Assembly: GCF_954871325.1 (NCBI RefSeq)
Contig: NC_088779.1
Coordinates: 13,518,846-13,582,845, forward strand
Direction of reading: 5' to 3'
Source: Gordionus sp. m RMFG-2023
Lineage: Eukaryota > Nematomorpha > Gordioida > Chordodea > Parachordodidae
DNA: 64,000 bases
This document shows positions 35,175-45,701 of this stretch, piece after piece. Under the pieces are notes generated by a model. That model ran no database searches and had not been told where the DNA came from. It saw only the letters and a program-made list of their open reading frames with translations. The translations under genes were made by a program, and so were the position numbers. Every line of letters begins with the position of its first letter. Position 1 is the first letter of the stretch.

Positions 35175-38100
35175 ACCACTGTCACAGCAACCCCAAATTT
35201 AGCCCATAAATTATTTAATACTTTTATCACGATCTGAGTGGTTAATCCTTTCACTTCCTCATACTCTACCCATAAAAAGCATCTACCACTAATATATATT
35301 TTTTATTTTCAAAGTCAAAGAAATCCAAATGGATGCGCTCCCAAGGCTGCGCTGCCCTCGGCCACACTCTTTCTTAAATTCCTGTCCCCACTGTTTCATT
35401 CTCTCCATTCCTTGATGTCCAGCATGAATCATCGCCATTACTGCTTCTCTTAGCTTGGACGGTATAACACTCCTATTTCCTCTCACTAAACATTCATCTG
35501 TTATCGCTAACTCCTTCTGTACATATCTATAGGTCTTGTCTCCATCCCGCCACGTTTTCTGTCCCTTAAGGCACGCTTTGATCTGACTCAATTCCTTATC
35601 TTTCAAAGTCACCCTTTTAATCTCTTCCCAAGTTACTGGCCCGCCTCTAGATACTCCCTCCATAGTCCGAATCCGTCCTTGTTCAATTTCTTCCCCCCGT
35701 TCCTCTTCTTCTTTCTCCCCTAAATCTTCCCCAGCTCCGCATCTGGATAAAATGTCCGGTAAACAGTTTTTCCTCCCTCGTCGATATTTCACTTGGTCAT
35801 CAAAACTGCCCACGAGCAATAACCATCTCTGCAGCCTGGGCGATAGCATTAGTTTTTTGTTGTCCTTCCTGAATAGATGCACCAACGGCTTATGTTCGGT
35901 GTAAATAATAAATCTCCGCCCAATCAGATATTCACGGCACTTCGTTAACCCGAAAATAACGGCCAATGCTTCTTGTTCAATCACTGAATACCTGGTCTCT
36001 GCCGCTCTAAAAATTCTTGAGAAAAATAACACCGGCCTCTCTCCCCCATCAATAGAATGCAACAGCGTTCCTCCTACACCTTTATTAGATGCATCTACAG
36101 CCAATATCACCTCCAATTCATTGTTAAAACACACTAAAATGGATTCCTTTCTTATTCGACCTTTTAATTCTATGAAATACTCCTCTTGTTCATTTGTCCA
36201 ATCAAATTTTCTTCCTTTCTTTATTAATTGATATAAGGGCGCTGCTATCTGAGCAAATCCTTCCATGAACCGTTGATAATAATTTACCATCCCCAAAAAT
36301 GCCTGTACCTCTGCTTTATCACTGGGTCTTATTATATTATTAATTCCAGTCATATTTCTGTCCACAGGCCGCACCTCCTTTCCTGTGATCTTATGCCCCA
36401 GATAAGTCACTTAGGTCACCCCCAACATGCTTTTCTCTCCGCTGGCTCTCAATCCTTTCTCCTTGATTCTTCGAAATACTTCCTCCAATCTCTGTTCATG
36501 TTGTTCGGGATTTCTTCCCGTCACCAAGACATCATCCATATAGTAGAAAACTCCATCCATTCCCTAGAAACCCGCAGCCATCGTACGTTGAAAAATAGGA
36601 GCTGAAACACTTAGCCCGAATGGTAATCTACAAAACGCAAACAACTCTTTCGGCGTAGTAGTCGTTAATAACTTCCTTACCTCCGGCTTGACCCATAGTT
36701 GCAGATATGCATTAGAGAAATCCCCTTTTGAAAAATAAACACTTCCTTTTAAACTAGCCAGTATTTTTTCAATTCTCGGCAAGGGATATTTAACCTCCAC
36801 TACCCACGGATTTACCGTAACTCGAAAATCTGCGCATAAACGAAGTTTCCCATTGGCTTTCTTCACAGGCACTAACGGAGTAGCCCATTCACTGTATTCC
36901 ACCAGACATACAATACCTTTTCGTACCCATTGATCCAACTCCCCACCTCCTTTCTCCACTCAAACGGTATCCTCTGTAACGCACAAAACTTCGGAACGCA
37001 ACAATTCTTTAATTTAATGTCTACTTCATAATCTCTGAGGCTCCCAAGTCTTCGTTGAAAATTTCTCGATAACTTTGTACTAATCTCCTTACTCCTCTTT
37101 GCACTCGGGTCATAGCCAATTTTCTTCCCTCGTCTTCTTTAGTTATCAACTCTTCTCCCCTGGGCATTCCTTCCTTCATTACCTCCCGATTTCCTTTCGT
37201 CTTTGCATTCATCATTTCTTGATTTTCCTGCGTGGTGGTATTCATCACTTCTCGATTTTCTTGCTGTTATTCCTCTTTGCTTTTCTTCACCTTTCCTTCA
37301 CCTTTCCTTCCTCCTCCCTCCTCGTAATATCACGACCCCTCTCAACGGCTCCAACGTGCCCAGGGTAACTCCTACCTACTTCTTCTCTTGATTCATTATT
37401 TGCTGCTTCTCCCCTAGAATTTCTTTCCCTATTCTACCTTTTGGACTCCTTTTCCCTATTTCGCCCTTAGAGTTATTCTCTTTTATCTCCGTTCTATCAT
37501 TACCTCCATTTCTTTTGCTCCTCTAATTATTTTCACTTATTCCGCTCCTTGAATTTTCACTCCTTGTTACGCGCCTGGAATTATTTTTCCTTAGTTCGCT
37601 CCTTAAATTATCGCTCCTTGAATTATTTTGAATTGTTCCGCTCCTTAAATTAACGTTCCTTGTTTCGCTCTTGGAATTGTTTTTCCTTGTTTCGCCTCTT
37701 GAATTATCGCTCCTTGTTTCGCTCCTAGAGTTATTTCTCCTTATTTCGCTCCTTACAATATCGCTCCTTGTTTCGCTCCTAGGAAGATTTCCAAAGGTTC
37801 CCTCATTAAACATGGTCTCAATTCCAGGCAACACATTGTCTCTCAAGGTCATAACGGCATATTCCTCACCCGTTATTGGTACAAATATTCCCCACCATGA
37901 GAATACTCCCCAAAAGCTATACCACGGACCAATTCTAGTGATCCAATCCCAACCCAACACCGCTTCTATATTCCGATTAATAATCCATAAATCTAATATT
38001 TCAACCCTTTCCTCCGATGTCGCCACTATCTCTACCCTACCCATGGCTGCCAACAAGGTTCCATTAAATTGCCTTATTCTCAATCCTTCATTCTCTATCC

Positions 38101-39239
38101 TTTCCCCAGGCCAAATACTTTGATATCCATTATATCTAATTACCGAAATGGTATCTCCTGTATCAAATAACATGGGAACCATTCTTCCCCTCAAATTTAT
38201 CATTACTCCATTAGGATCATGTACTATTTCCTCTTGTAGCATATTTACTATCCCCTCGTGTAACATATTTACACACCCCCCTTTATTTGTTTTTCGCTGA
38301 TTAAATCCGTCCTCCGTCCCTCCTAACCGTCTCGCTAGATCTGTACTGCAATTTTTTCACTATCATATAGTCACAAATTCTCATAATTCCTCGCCACATG
38401 CTCACCCTTTCGGCATCGAAAACATTCCCTATTTTTCTCCTCCAACTTTTTGACATTAACTGTCAGCCCCTCTTCATTCTCTCCCGCTCAATAGTCCTCA
38501 CATATAAAGCATTCGGACTCATTCCTCACTTTTATTATTGTAATTGTTCGCAATACATTCCTCCTTATTATGCCCAAACCTACCACATCCCTTACATCTT
38601 AATCTCTCTTGTTTCCCCGGACAATAAGGGGCTAAATGTCCTAATTTTCCGCATCCAAAACATTTCGCCTCCCGGCAATCTCTTAGCATATGGCCTGGTT
38701 TACCGCAATTATAACAACTAATTACCCCTCTTCCCCGAGATTCAAAATTTTTTCTTATTTATATCCTCCTTCCCCGAGAATTTTCTCTGGGCTCTCTATA
38801 CCGTCGCAACACTTGATTATTTCCAAAATTTCGTTTATCAGAGCCATATATATTACTGTTTATATCGCTATCCGTCCACCCTTTAATTAACTCCCTAACC
38901 GGTAACCAAGTAACTATACCCATCATATTCTCCTTTACATTATGTGCCTCAATGGTTAAAGTTTGTCCTTTAAATCTTACGCTGCGACTCCTTCTCATTC
39001 TCCTGCCCCAAACTAAACTACATATCCATATTAATAGTATAACCAAAGCTCCAAAAATATTATATTGAACCTCTCAGTATTTAAAAAATTTTAAACTTTT
39101 CATCACGGCGTTATAAAAAATATATGATTAATTTCAAAATAAAAATCTGGGTTATCTGTAATGTCAACAAATAAGATATTATAAGCAGCGTAAATAAGCC
39201 AATGATGCACATATACATGCACACTTAATAGGTCAATGG

Positions 39240-39640
39240 ATGACAAAATTCTTGTAAATTTCTTGTAACAGATTTACGTTTAAAAATATTTGGGTAGCAC
39301 TTCCTACAATTTTTGGTAAAATTCGTCTAACACTTTTATAATTGCAAAAATTTGGGCAGCACTTCCGAGTATCTGGCTTAATTTCTAAATTTTTGGGTAA
39401 ATTTGTCAAACAGATTTATAATTGCAAAAATATGGGTAGCACCTCCGTGTATCTGGCTGGGTAAATTTGTCTAATAGATTTATATTTGGAAAAATTTGGG
39501 CAGCACTTCCGTGTACTAGGCTTATTTAGTAAAAATTTGCGCGAATTTCTAATAGATTTATATTTGGAAAAATTTGGGCAGTATTTCCGTGTAACAGGTT
39601 TTTACTGGCCAAAATTTGGGCAGCACTTCCGTATAAGTTG
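39240..39640 (-). repeat. Leader tandem repeats of the gypsy element (TTGGGCAGCACTTCCG units)
   Basis: About six imperfect units of 45-80 bp share TTTGGGYAGCACTTCCGTGT and an AGATTTATAATTGCAAAAA-type block. They lie between the 5' LTR and gag. Their role is unknown; such leader repeats can carry regulatory or packaging signals. Confidence 0.8.
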
Positions 39641-39649
39641 TCCTTACCT

Positions 39650-39832
39650 ACCCAACAAAAGGGTACTAACTCTTACTGACCATAACCGCCCAACAAATGG
39701 GTAACTACACTCTTAATTGAACTCTTGCTGACTATAACCCCCTAACAAATGGGTATATACACTCTTACTTGACTCTTACTTGCTATAAACACCCAACAAA
39801 TGGGTATATACACTCTTAATCGCTTGTTCACG
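39650..39832 (-). repeat. Second leader tandem repeat of the gypsy element
   Basis: Three to four imperfect units of about 50 bp share CCAACAAATGGGTA and ACTCTTACTTGAC-type blocks. They follow directly on the first array and lie nearer the 5' LTR. Confidence 0.75.
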
Positions 39833-39860
39833 CAGAAAGTCGTGAGTATTTTGGCCACCA

Positions 39861-40296
39861 ATTTTCTAAGTTAACTATACTTTCTAAATTTTCTAAATTT
39901 TCTAAGTTAACTAATTTAATTTTTTAAATAAAAAATTATTTATTATTATTTTTTTTTACTTGATATTCACCTTCTATCAAACAACCGTTTTTCAAGTTCA
40001 AACAACTTTCTTTTATTTCAAACAATTTTTCTTTTTTCAACAAAAGCAATAAAATCATGAAAAAAAATCAAACGAAAAAAAATAAACGAAAATTAATAAA
40101 CGAAAATGAATGCTTTATTTTTATTTTTCTTTGATTATATATACTTGAAAAAAAATAAATAATATATAAACAAAAAAATATAATTACCAATTTTTTTTAA
40201 TCAACATAGCAATACGTAAAAAAAACAAATAATATTAACGCTAATCAACTAATATATATCCAATAATCATAAACAAATTTTCTACCAACTACGATA
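39861..40296 (-). repeat. 5' LTR of the 34-40 kb gypsy element
   Basis: It is the direct repeat partner of 34,317-34,770. Its left border is next to CCACCA, so that on the minus strand TGGTGGCC follows the LTR, as expected for a primer-binding site. The tRNA type was not identified. Confidence 0.85.
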
Positions 40297-41562
40297 AGAA
40301 TTAAAATATGAAATATAACCAATATTGTTTTAAAAAAATAAATGTATAACTTAATGAAGAAGCGTGAAGTTTATTCCCAAGAAAGCAATTGACTTTTTAG
40401 TAACCAAACCATGCAAATTAAAATTCATACATGAGCGGAATTCGTTTTTGAGTAAAATTTTCAAGAGTTAGATTTGTTAGATTTGAAACTTTATAATAAA
40501 TTTTTTTCAATTGCGATAGATTAGATAATTGATAAAAAAATCTTCTTTTTAAAAATTAAAATCCCGGCTCTGAACACGGTCGTTGAAGCCAAAATTAGTT
40601 TGAAAAATCTCGATTATCTTTTTCAAGTTTTGTGAAGTTGGTGTTTGTCCATTTACTAAAATCAATTTCTTATATCAACATTTTTGCGCTAAAAGATATT
40701 TTTAAATTAATTATTGTTTTTATCTTTTAATTATTAAAAAGAAACTAGCATATTTTATTTTGCTTTCCCAGTGCTTTATTTTTTAAATATAAAATTACAC
40801 AATATATTCGTTTGATTTTCTCTTTTGTATTAAAGAATAGGCTAATTCATTTGCTTTTGTTAAGAAATAAGCAAATTCATTTGCTTTTCCGTTGTTTATT
40901 TTTTTTTATGCAATTAAAATTTTTTATCAAGAATATATCGTATAAGCATAATATTTTTCTTTTATATATTTTATAAAACAATCGATAAAAATATGCTTAC
41001 AAAATGTATATTTATTAATGTAATAAAAATAATGTTAACGTTTAAATAGTAAAATAATAGTGTAGTAAAAATAGTGATAATTTTTTTAACATAGTAAAGT
41101 AAGAATTGTATTAATTTTTAAAATATAAAGATTATATAAATTTTATTTAAATATTTTTTAAGAAAAATTATAAGGGAAACAATGGTGACCTTACTTCTAT
41201 AGACACTTCGCCACTGATAAATAAATAATTTTTAAAATAATTATTATAATGGAAATTAAAATGATATTTTTTTAAATATAATCCAATCCAACTAATATCC
41301 AAAAAAATTAATTAAAAAAGCAATCGAAGGCCCCTCCCCTCCGATATACTGCCTACAGTAATGACCTAATCGCACCAGTTTCTATTCCGTATATTGTATA
41401 TCAAACAAAACATTCCCCGATATCAATCTGAAACCATTCAGATCAATTCATTTTCACTGCCTCCTTTTTTTAATATTATTTACCTTTTTAGATCATTTGC
41501 AATTAATATTGATGTTTGTCATTAAAAATCCGAAAAATCTATTATAATCTAATCATACCAAT
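40297..41562. other. AT-rich spacer, no gene seen
   Basis: Nothing coding is recognised. CTTCGCCACTG near 41,207-41,217 looks like an eroded right end of the same hAT family that begins at 41,563. A 26-bp near-duplicate (AATTCATTTGCTTTT) is present at about 40,843-40,885. Confidence 0.4.
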
Positions 41563-41599
41563 CAGTGGCGTAGCTACGAGCAATTAATTTTTTTTTTTT

Positions 41600-42470
41600 A
41601 GAATATTCGTTTAAAAGACTCAAAAGTGACTTTATATCAAATAAATACCATGAATATTTATATTTTTCTGGTTTTGATGTTTGTGGAAGGATATTATTAC
41701 TTTTAATTTTAAATATATATATACAAATTATTCTGTATATTATTTTAAAGTCATTGATAATAATCTATTAATTTTAATAATATATTATTGATGCATTTTT
41801 AAAAAAATATTTATTATAAATTATCCAAGATATGGTTCGAAAATAATAATATGAAATAAAAAAGTGCATAAACTACCCTACCCCCCTCAGAGAAATTTTT
41901 TTTAGATTATTCGTTCAAAAGATTCAAAAGTGACTTTATATCAAATAAATACCATGAATATTTATATTTTTCTGGTTTTGATGTTTGTGGAAGGATATTA
42001 TTACTTTTATATATATATATCAAATTATTCTGTATATTATTTTAAAGTCATTGATAATAATCTAATAAATTATAATAATATATGCATATTTAAAAAAATA
42101 TTTATTATAAATTATCCAAGATATGGTTCGAAAATAATAATATGAAATAAAAAAGTGCATAATCTACCCCCCCCCCCACCCCTTTCAGAGCAATTTTTTT
42201 AGATTATTCGTTCAAAAGACTCAAAAGTGACTTTATATCAAATAAATACCATGAATATTTATATTTTTCTGGTTTTGATGTTTGTGGAAAGATATTATTA
42301 CTTATATATATATATAAATTATTCTGTATATTATTTTAAAGTCATTGATAATAATCTAATAAATTATAATAATATATTATTTATGCATATTTAAAAAAAA
42401 TTTATTATAATTTATCGAAGATATGGTTCGAAAATAATAATATGAAATAAAATAGTGCATAATCTACTTT
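41600..42470 (+). repeat. Three direct repeats of about 300 bp, each with an ATG and hydrophobic start
   Basis: Each unit contains CAAAAGTGACTTTATATCAAATAAATACC followed by an ATG (41,650, 41,954 and 42,251). From each ATG the reading is MNIYIFLVLMFVEG, a charge-poor hydrophobic stretch like a secretion signal; the third copy differs only after that point. Units are highly similar, so the triplication is recent. In the second copy the frame stays open for about 60 residues. Whether any copy is transcribed or spliced to the modules downstream is unknown; simple donors near the start end in phase 0 or 2, not 1. Confidence 0.8.
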
Positions 42471-42534
42471 CTCATGCTTTTGAGGCTAAAAAATATTTAA
42501 TCCAGTGTAATAATTAATATCTTATGCATTATAG

Positions 42535-43844
42535 GCTCTATTGAAAATAATAAGGATGATGTAAATACACCAGGTCAAAATAACATTTAATATAAAAAAT
42601 ATTTAAAATTAATAGCTAACTATTTTTATTTTAGAATTTAAAATTAAACACCTAGTCATAGTTTTAACTAAATTAAAATTGCCAGTACAAACCACTTTGG
42701 GTAATTTATTATTTTAAATAATTTTGGCTAACCAAAATATTTTGACATTTACAAGATATACCCAAACGTAGGAGGGAAGAAAATGATCTTGATACACTCA
42801 TTTATATACCCAAAGACCATATAAAATCACTACCTAGTACAAGTAATATAATCTATTAAGATTTAAATATTTTTTATTATAGATTTAGATATATCAAGTA
42901 TTACATTTAATAAAAATGATGATAGTCAACAAAATGAACACACCAAATCACTAATTAATATAGAAAATCAAAATTTTAATGATGAACTTGATACCATAAG
43001 CAACAATTTACCACCCACATCAGGTATTTTATAATGACCTTATTTAAATGAATCACTAATTAATATAGAAAATCAAAATTTTAATGATGAACTTGATACC
43101 ATAAGCAACAATTTACCACCCACATCAGGTATTTTATAATGACCTTATTTAAATGAATCACCAATTAATATAGAAAATCAGAATTTTAATGATGAACTTG
43201 ATACCATAAGCAACAATTTACCACTCACCTCAGGTATTTTATGAACTTATATGACCTTATTTAAATGTATTCATTTAAATTTTAGAAATACCTAGAAACT
43301 CTATAAAAAATTATGATAAAAATAAGCTAAATACACTTGATCACTTCAAATCTCTACCTAGTAAAAGTAATGTTAACTATTACCTTTAAATATTTATATC
43401 ATAATTTTAGGTATATCAAGTATCATATTGAAGAAGAATGATAGTAGTCAACAAAATATTATAGGATGTATCAATTTAGAATTTAAAGGTTATCTAATAT
43501 GTTGTTTTATTTTAATTCATTTTTATAGGAATATCTCAATTAATATTCACACCAAGGGGTAAAAAATAGTGATAACAAACAAAAAAATACACTAAGTCAC
43601 AACAAATCACTATCTAATAAATGTAATGTAATCAATTACTTATTAATATTTACATTAAAATTTTAGATATATCTAAAAAATCTAGGGAGAATTTAAATGG
43701 AAATGAAGTTCCACTCATGTCAGGTATTAGTCTTATTTAAATTATATTTATTTAAAATCTTAGCAATTCCCACATACTCCAGAAACCTAAGGGTTAACAG
43801 ACAACCAATTATACTAGATCATTTAGAACCATCACCTACTACAA
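42535..43844 (+). CDS. Exon-like array: small phase-1 symmetric modules, unknown protein
   Basis: Eight open modules each sit between a T-rich AG acceptor and a GT donor: 42535-42573, 42756-42842, 42883-43023, 43286-43366, 43411-43488, 43529-43558, 43667-43723 and 43764-43844. Every one starts with two leftover bases and ends with one, so all are phase 1-1 and can be joined or skipped without a frame change. Part of the third (60 nt, same phase) is copied twice more near 43,060-43,230. The peptide is rich in Asn, Asp, Ser and Lys and probably disordered. Two module types recur: one around ISSI-FNKNDDSQQN, the other ending LDHFKSLPSKS, DHIKSLPSTS or DHLEPSPTTS. No known family is recognised, and no start or stop exon is assigned. 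The whole may be a young or decayed gene. Confidence 0.55.
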
Positions 43845-44099
43845 GTGATATAGTCTATTACTTTATACTTATAATAATCAAAAGTTGGTTCCAAAGCTAA
43901 CATGTCATCTATGATTATTAGCCTAGGTTTCTCAATATTAATTTTAAACATCTATCATATATTGGTAAAAAAATATTGCCAACATAATTTTGATTTTTTC
44001 ACTTTGAAGGATATCGACTTAAATTTACAGTTTAAAAAAAACATTTATTTTTTAATCTATATTTTTAATGTGTTTACTAATTATAAAATATATCATTTA

Positions 44100-44285
44100 T
44101 AATTAAGGCAATATAATATTTATAATTAAAGCAATTTATATGTGTAATACTAATATTTATAATTAAGGCAATATAATATTTATAATTAAAGCAATATAAT
44201 ATTTATAATTAAAGCAATATAATATTTATAATTATAGCAATATAATATTTATAATTAAATCAATATAATATTTATATTTTAAATA
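44100..44285. repeat. 23-bp minisatellite in the hAT-ended element
   Basis: The unit AATATAATATTTATAATTAAAGC is repeated about seven times with few changes. It marks the boundary between the exon-like region and the GC-rich right end. Confidence 0.85.
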
Positions 44286-44782
44286 ATCGCTTTTTATTTG
44301 TAAATAACTTCTAAAAGTATAATAAAATGAAACGTATATCAATAAAATTGTGTCAATGTGTTATTTTAATTAAAATTATGTCAATGTGTTATTTTAATTA
44401 AAATTAGTAGTTAATGGCTCAATTTTAGCCGATATGGCTAACTCAATATATTAGCCAGAAAATTTTGCTCATGGAGATACAAGTTTTATATTATTCGAGA
44501 AATCTCTAGGCTTGAACAATATTTTTTGGCAAAAATATTGAGTTAGCTGTTTATAAAAATCAGCTCAAGTCGAGCCGTTTAACAACACTAATTAAAATAA
44601 TTAATAATTATAGGACTTTTATATTATAAGAAAAACCAATATGATTTTTAAGATAAACCCGGCCGAAGACCGGGCAAAGGGCCAAAGGCCCGTAAAATAG
44701 GGTCTAGGGGGGCGAAGCCCCCCAGGCTTTTATATGTGGACCCCCTCTAAGGAAAATTCCTAGCTACGCCACTGATACCAAT

Positions 44783-45701
44783 CTTAACTCATCATCTATA
44801 AAATTAGACATTATGGGGCCTGTGGCTATAGAAATAGGTATAGAAGACAATTGAACATATTGACATTTAAAATTTCTGACCAGTTATACTACATAGGGAT
44901 CCGTTACAATATATTTGATATGTTTTTTTAGATATGTCAATTTAAAATTTTTATTTTATACCTTCCGGGGAGATTTACTTTTTATTCTAAAAAATGATAA
45001 AACACTAAAATATTAAAACACTAAAATATTAAAACAAGTATAAAAATATGTAAAATTACTAAATAGAAATAAATATAGATATATATTATAAATATCTAAG
45101 TCTCTAAAAAGTATTTAATAATGAATATATACCTAAAAAACAAGTATAATTGTGTTTAAAAATTTGATTCGCGATTTTCGTTTGTTATGTTAAAAATTTT
45201 TCATGATAAAATTTAAAAAAAAAATGTAGACTATAAAAAATTGCCGTTAGTTGATATGACTATTGGCTGAAATATAAAGTTATTTAATTTTATTTTGAAT
45301 ATTTATTAATTTTTTTATTTTCCCCACAAGTAAGAGGGTTTGAATTAATTGATGAGGAGGAGACAACATTTTATTTTTTAGGATATATGAAGAACATTTT
45401 TTTTGTTAAAAGAAAAGGAATTTTTGTTAAAAGAAAAAAAAGATATGCTTATATGAATATATTTTGTAGAACTTTGATAGATGAATAAAAATAAATAAAG
45501 TATCTTATTGACCTCAAAACAAAAATAAATATAAATTTAGCATCAAAATATACAAATTTATCAGTTTTACGTGTTCATATTCCAAAATAATAAAGTTAAA
45601 GTTGCCTAATAAAATTTTTTCTTCCTTTAGTTATGCGACATATCAGACATTCGATGTAATGCCATATTTATCTCAATTCAGATTTTAAAAAAATCTAGGA
45701 A
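44783..45701. other. Upstream region of UTP15, no other gene
   Basis: The region is AT-rich. Short local duplications occur (AAAATATTAAAACACT near 45,003-45,030; TTTTTGTTAAAAGAAAA near 45,400-45,440). No clear promoter element can be assigned. The UTP15 start codon at 45,702 follows directly. Confidence 0.4.

Larger units (their letters stand above)
34317..40296 (-). mobile_element. Ty3/gypsy LTR retrotransposon with both LTRs, broken
   Basis: The element reads right to left. It has a 5' LTR at 39,861-40,296, a leader with tandem repeats (39,240-39,830), gag with several CCHC zinc-knuckle motifs (about 38,380-38,760), protease (DTGDTIS, within 37,523-38,266), reverse transcriptase (about 36,410-36,960), RNase H (about 35,750-36,200), integrase remnants (about 34,790-35,600), a purine-rich tract and a 3' LTR at 34,317-34,770. 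Order and wording place it in Ty3/gypsy. A TGGTGGCC tract beside the 5' LTR could be the primer-binding site. It carries several breaks. The LTRs differ by small indels and substitutions, suggesting moderate age. No target duplication was recognised. Confidence 0.9.
41563..44774 (+). mobile_element. hAT-ended 3.2-kb element carrying an exon-like array
   Basis: The ends are CAGTGGCGTAGCTA and TAGCTACGCCACTG, a perfect 14-bp inverted repeat. Exact 8-bp duplications ATACCAAT lie at 41,555-41,562 and 44,775-44,782. These are hAT hallmarks. No transposase is seen. From the left it holds three 300-bp direct repeats with a signal-peptide-like start, a series of small exon-like modules (42,535-43,844), a 23-bp minisatellite (44,100-44,285), and a GC-rich end with hairpins (GGGCCAAAGGCCC and GGGGGGCGAAGCCCCCC). 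It looks like a non-autonomous element that captured or evolved a gene-like cargo. Exact duplications suggest a young insertion. Confidence 0.88.

Noticed and set aside
37671-38123. A plus-strand 150-residue Leu/Ser-rich protein
   Set aside because: It is the complement of the gypsy protease region on the minus strand.
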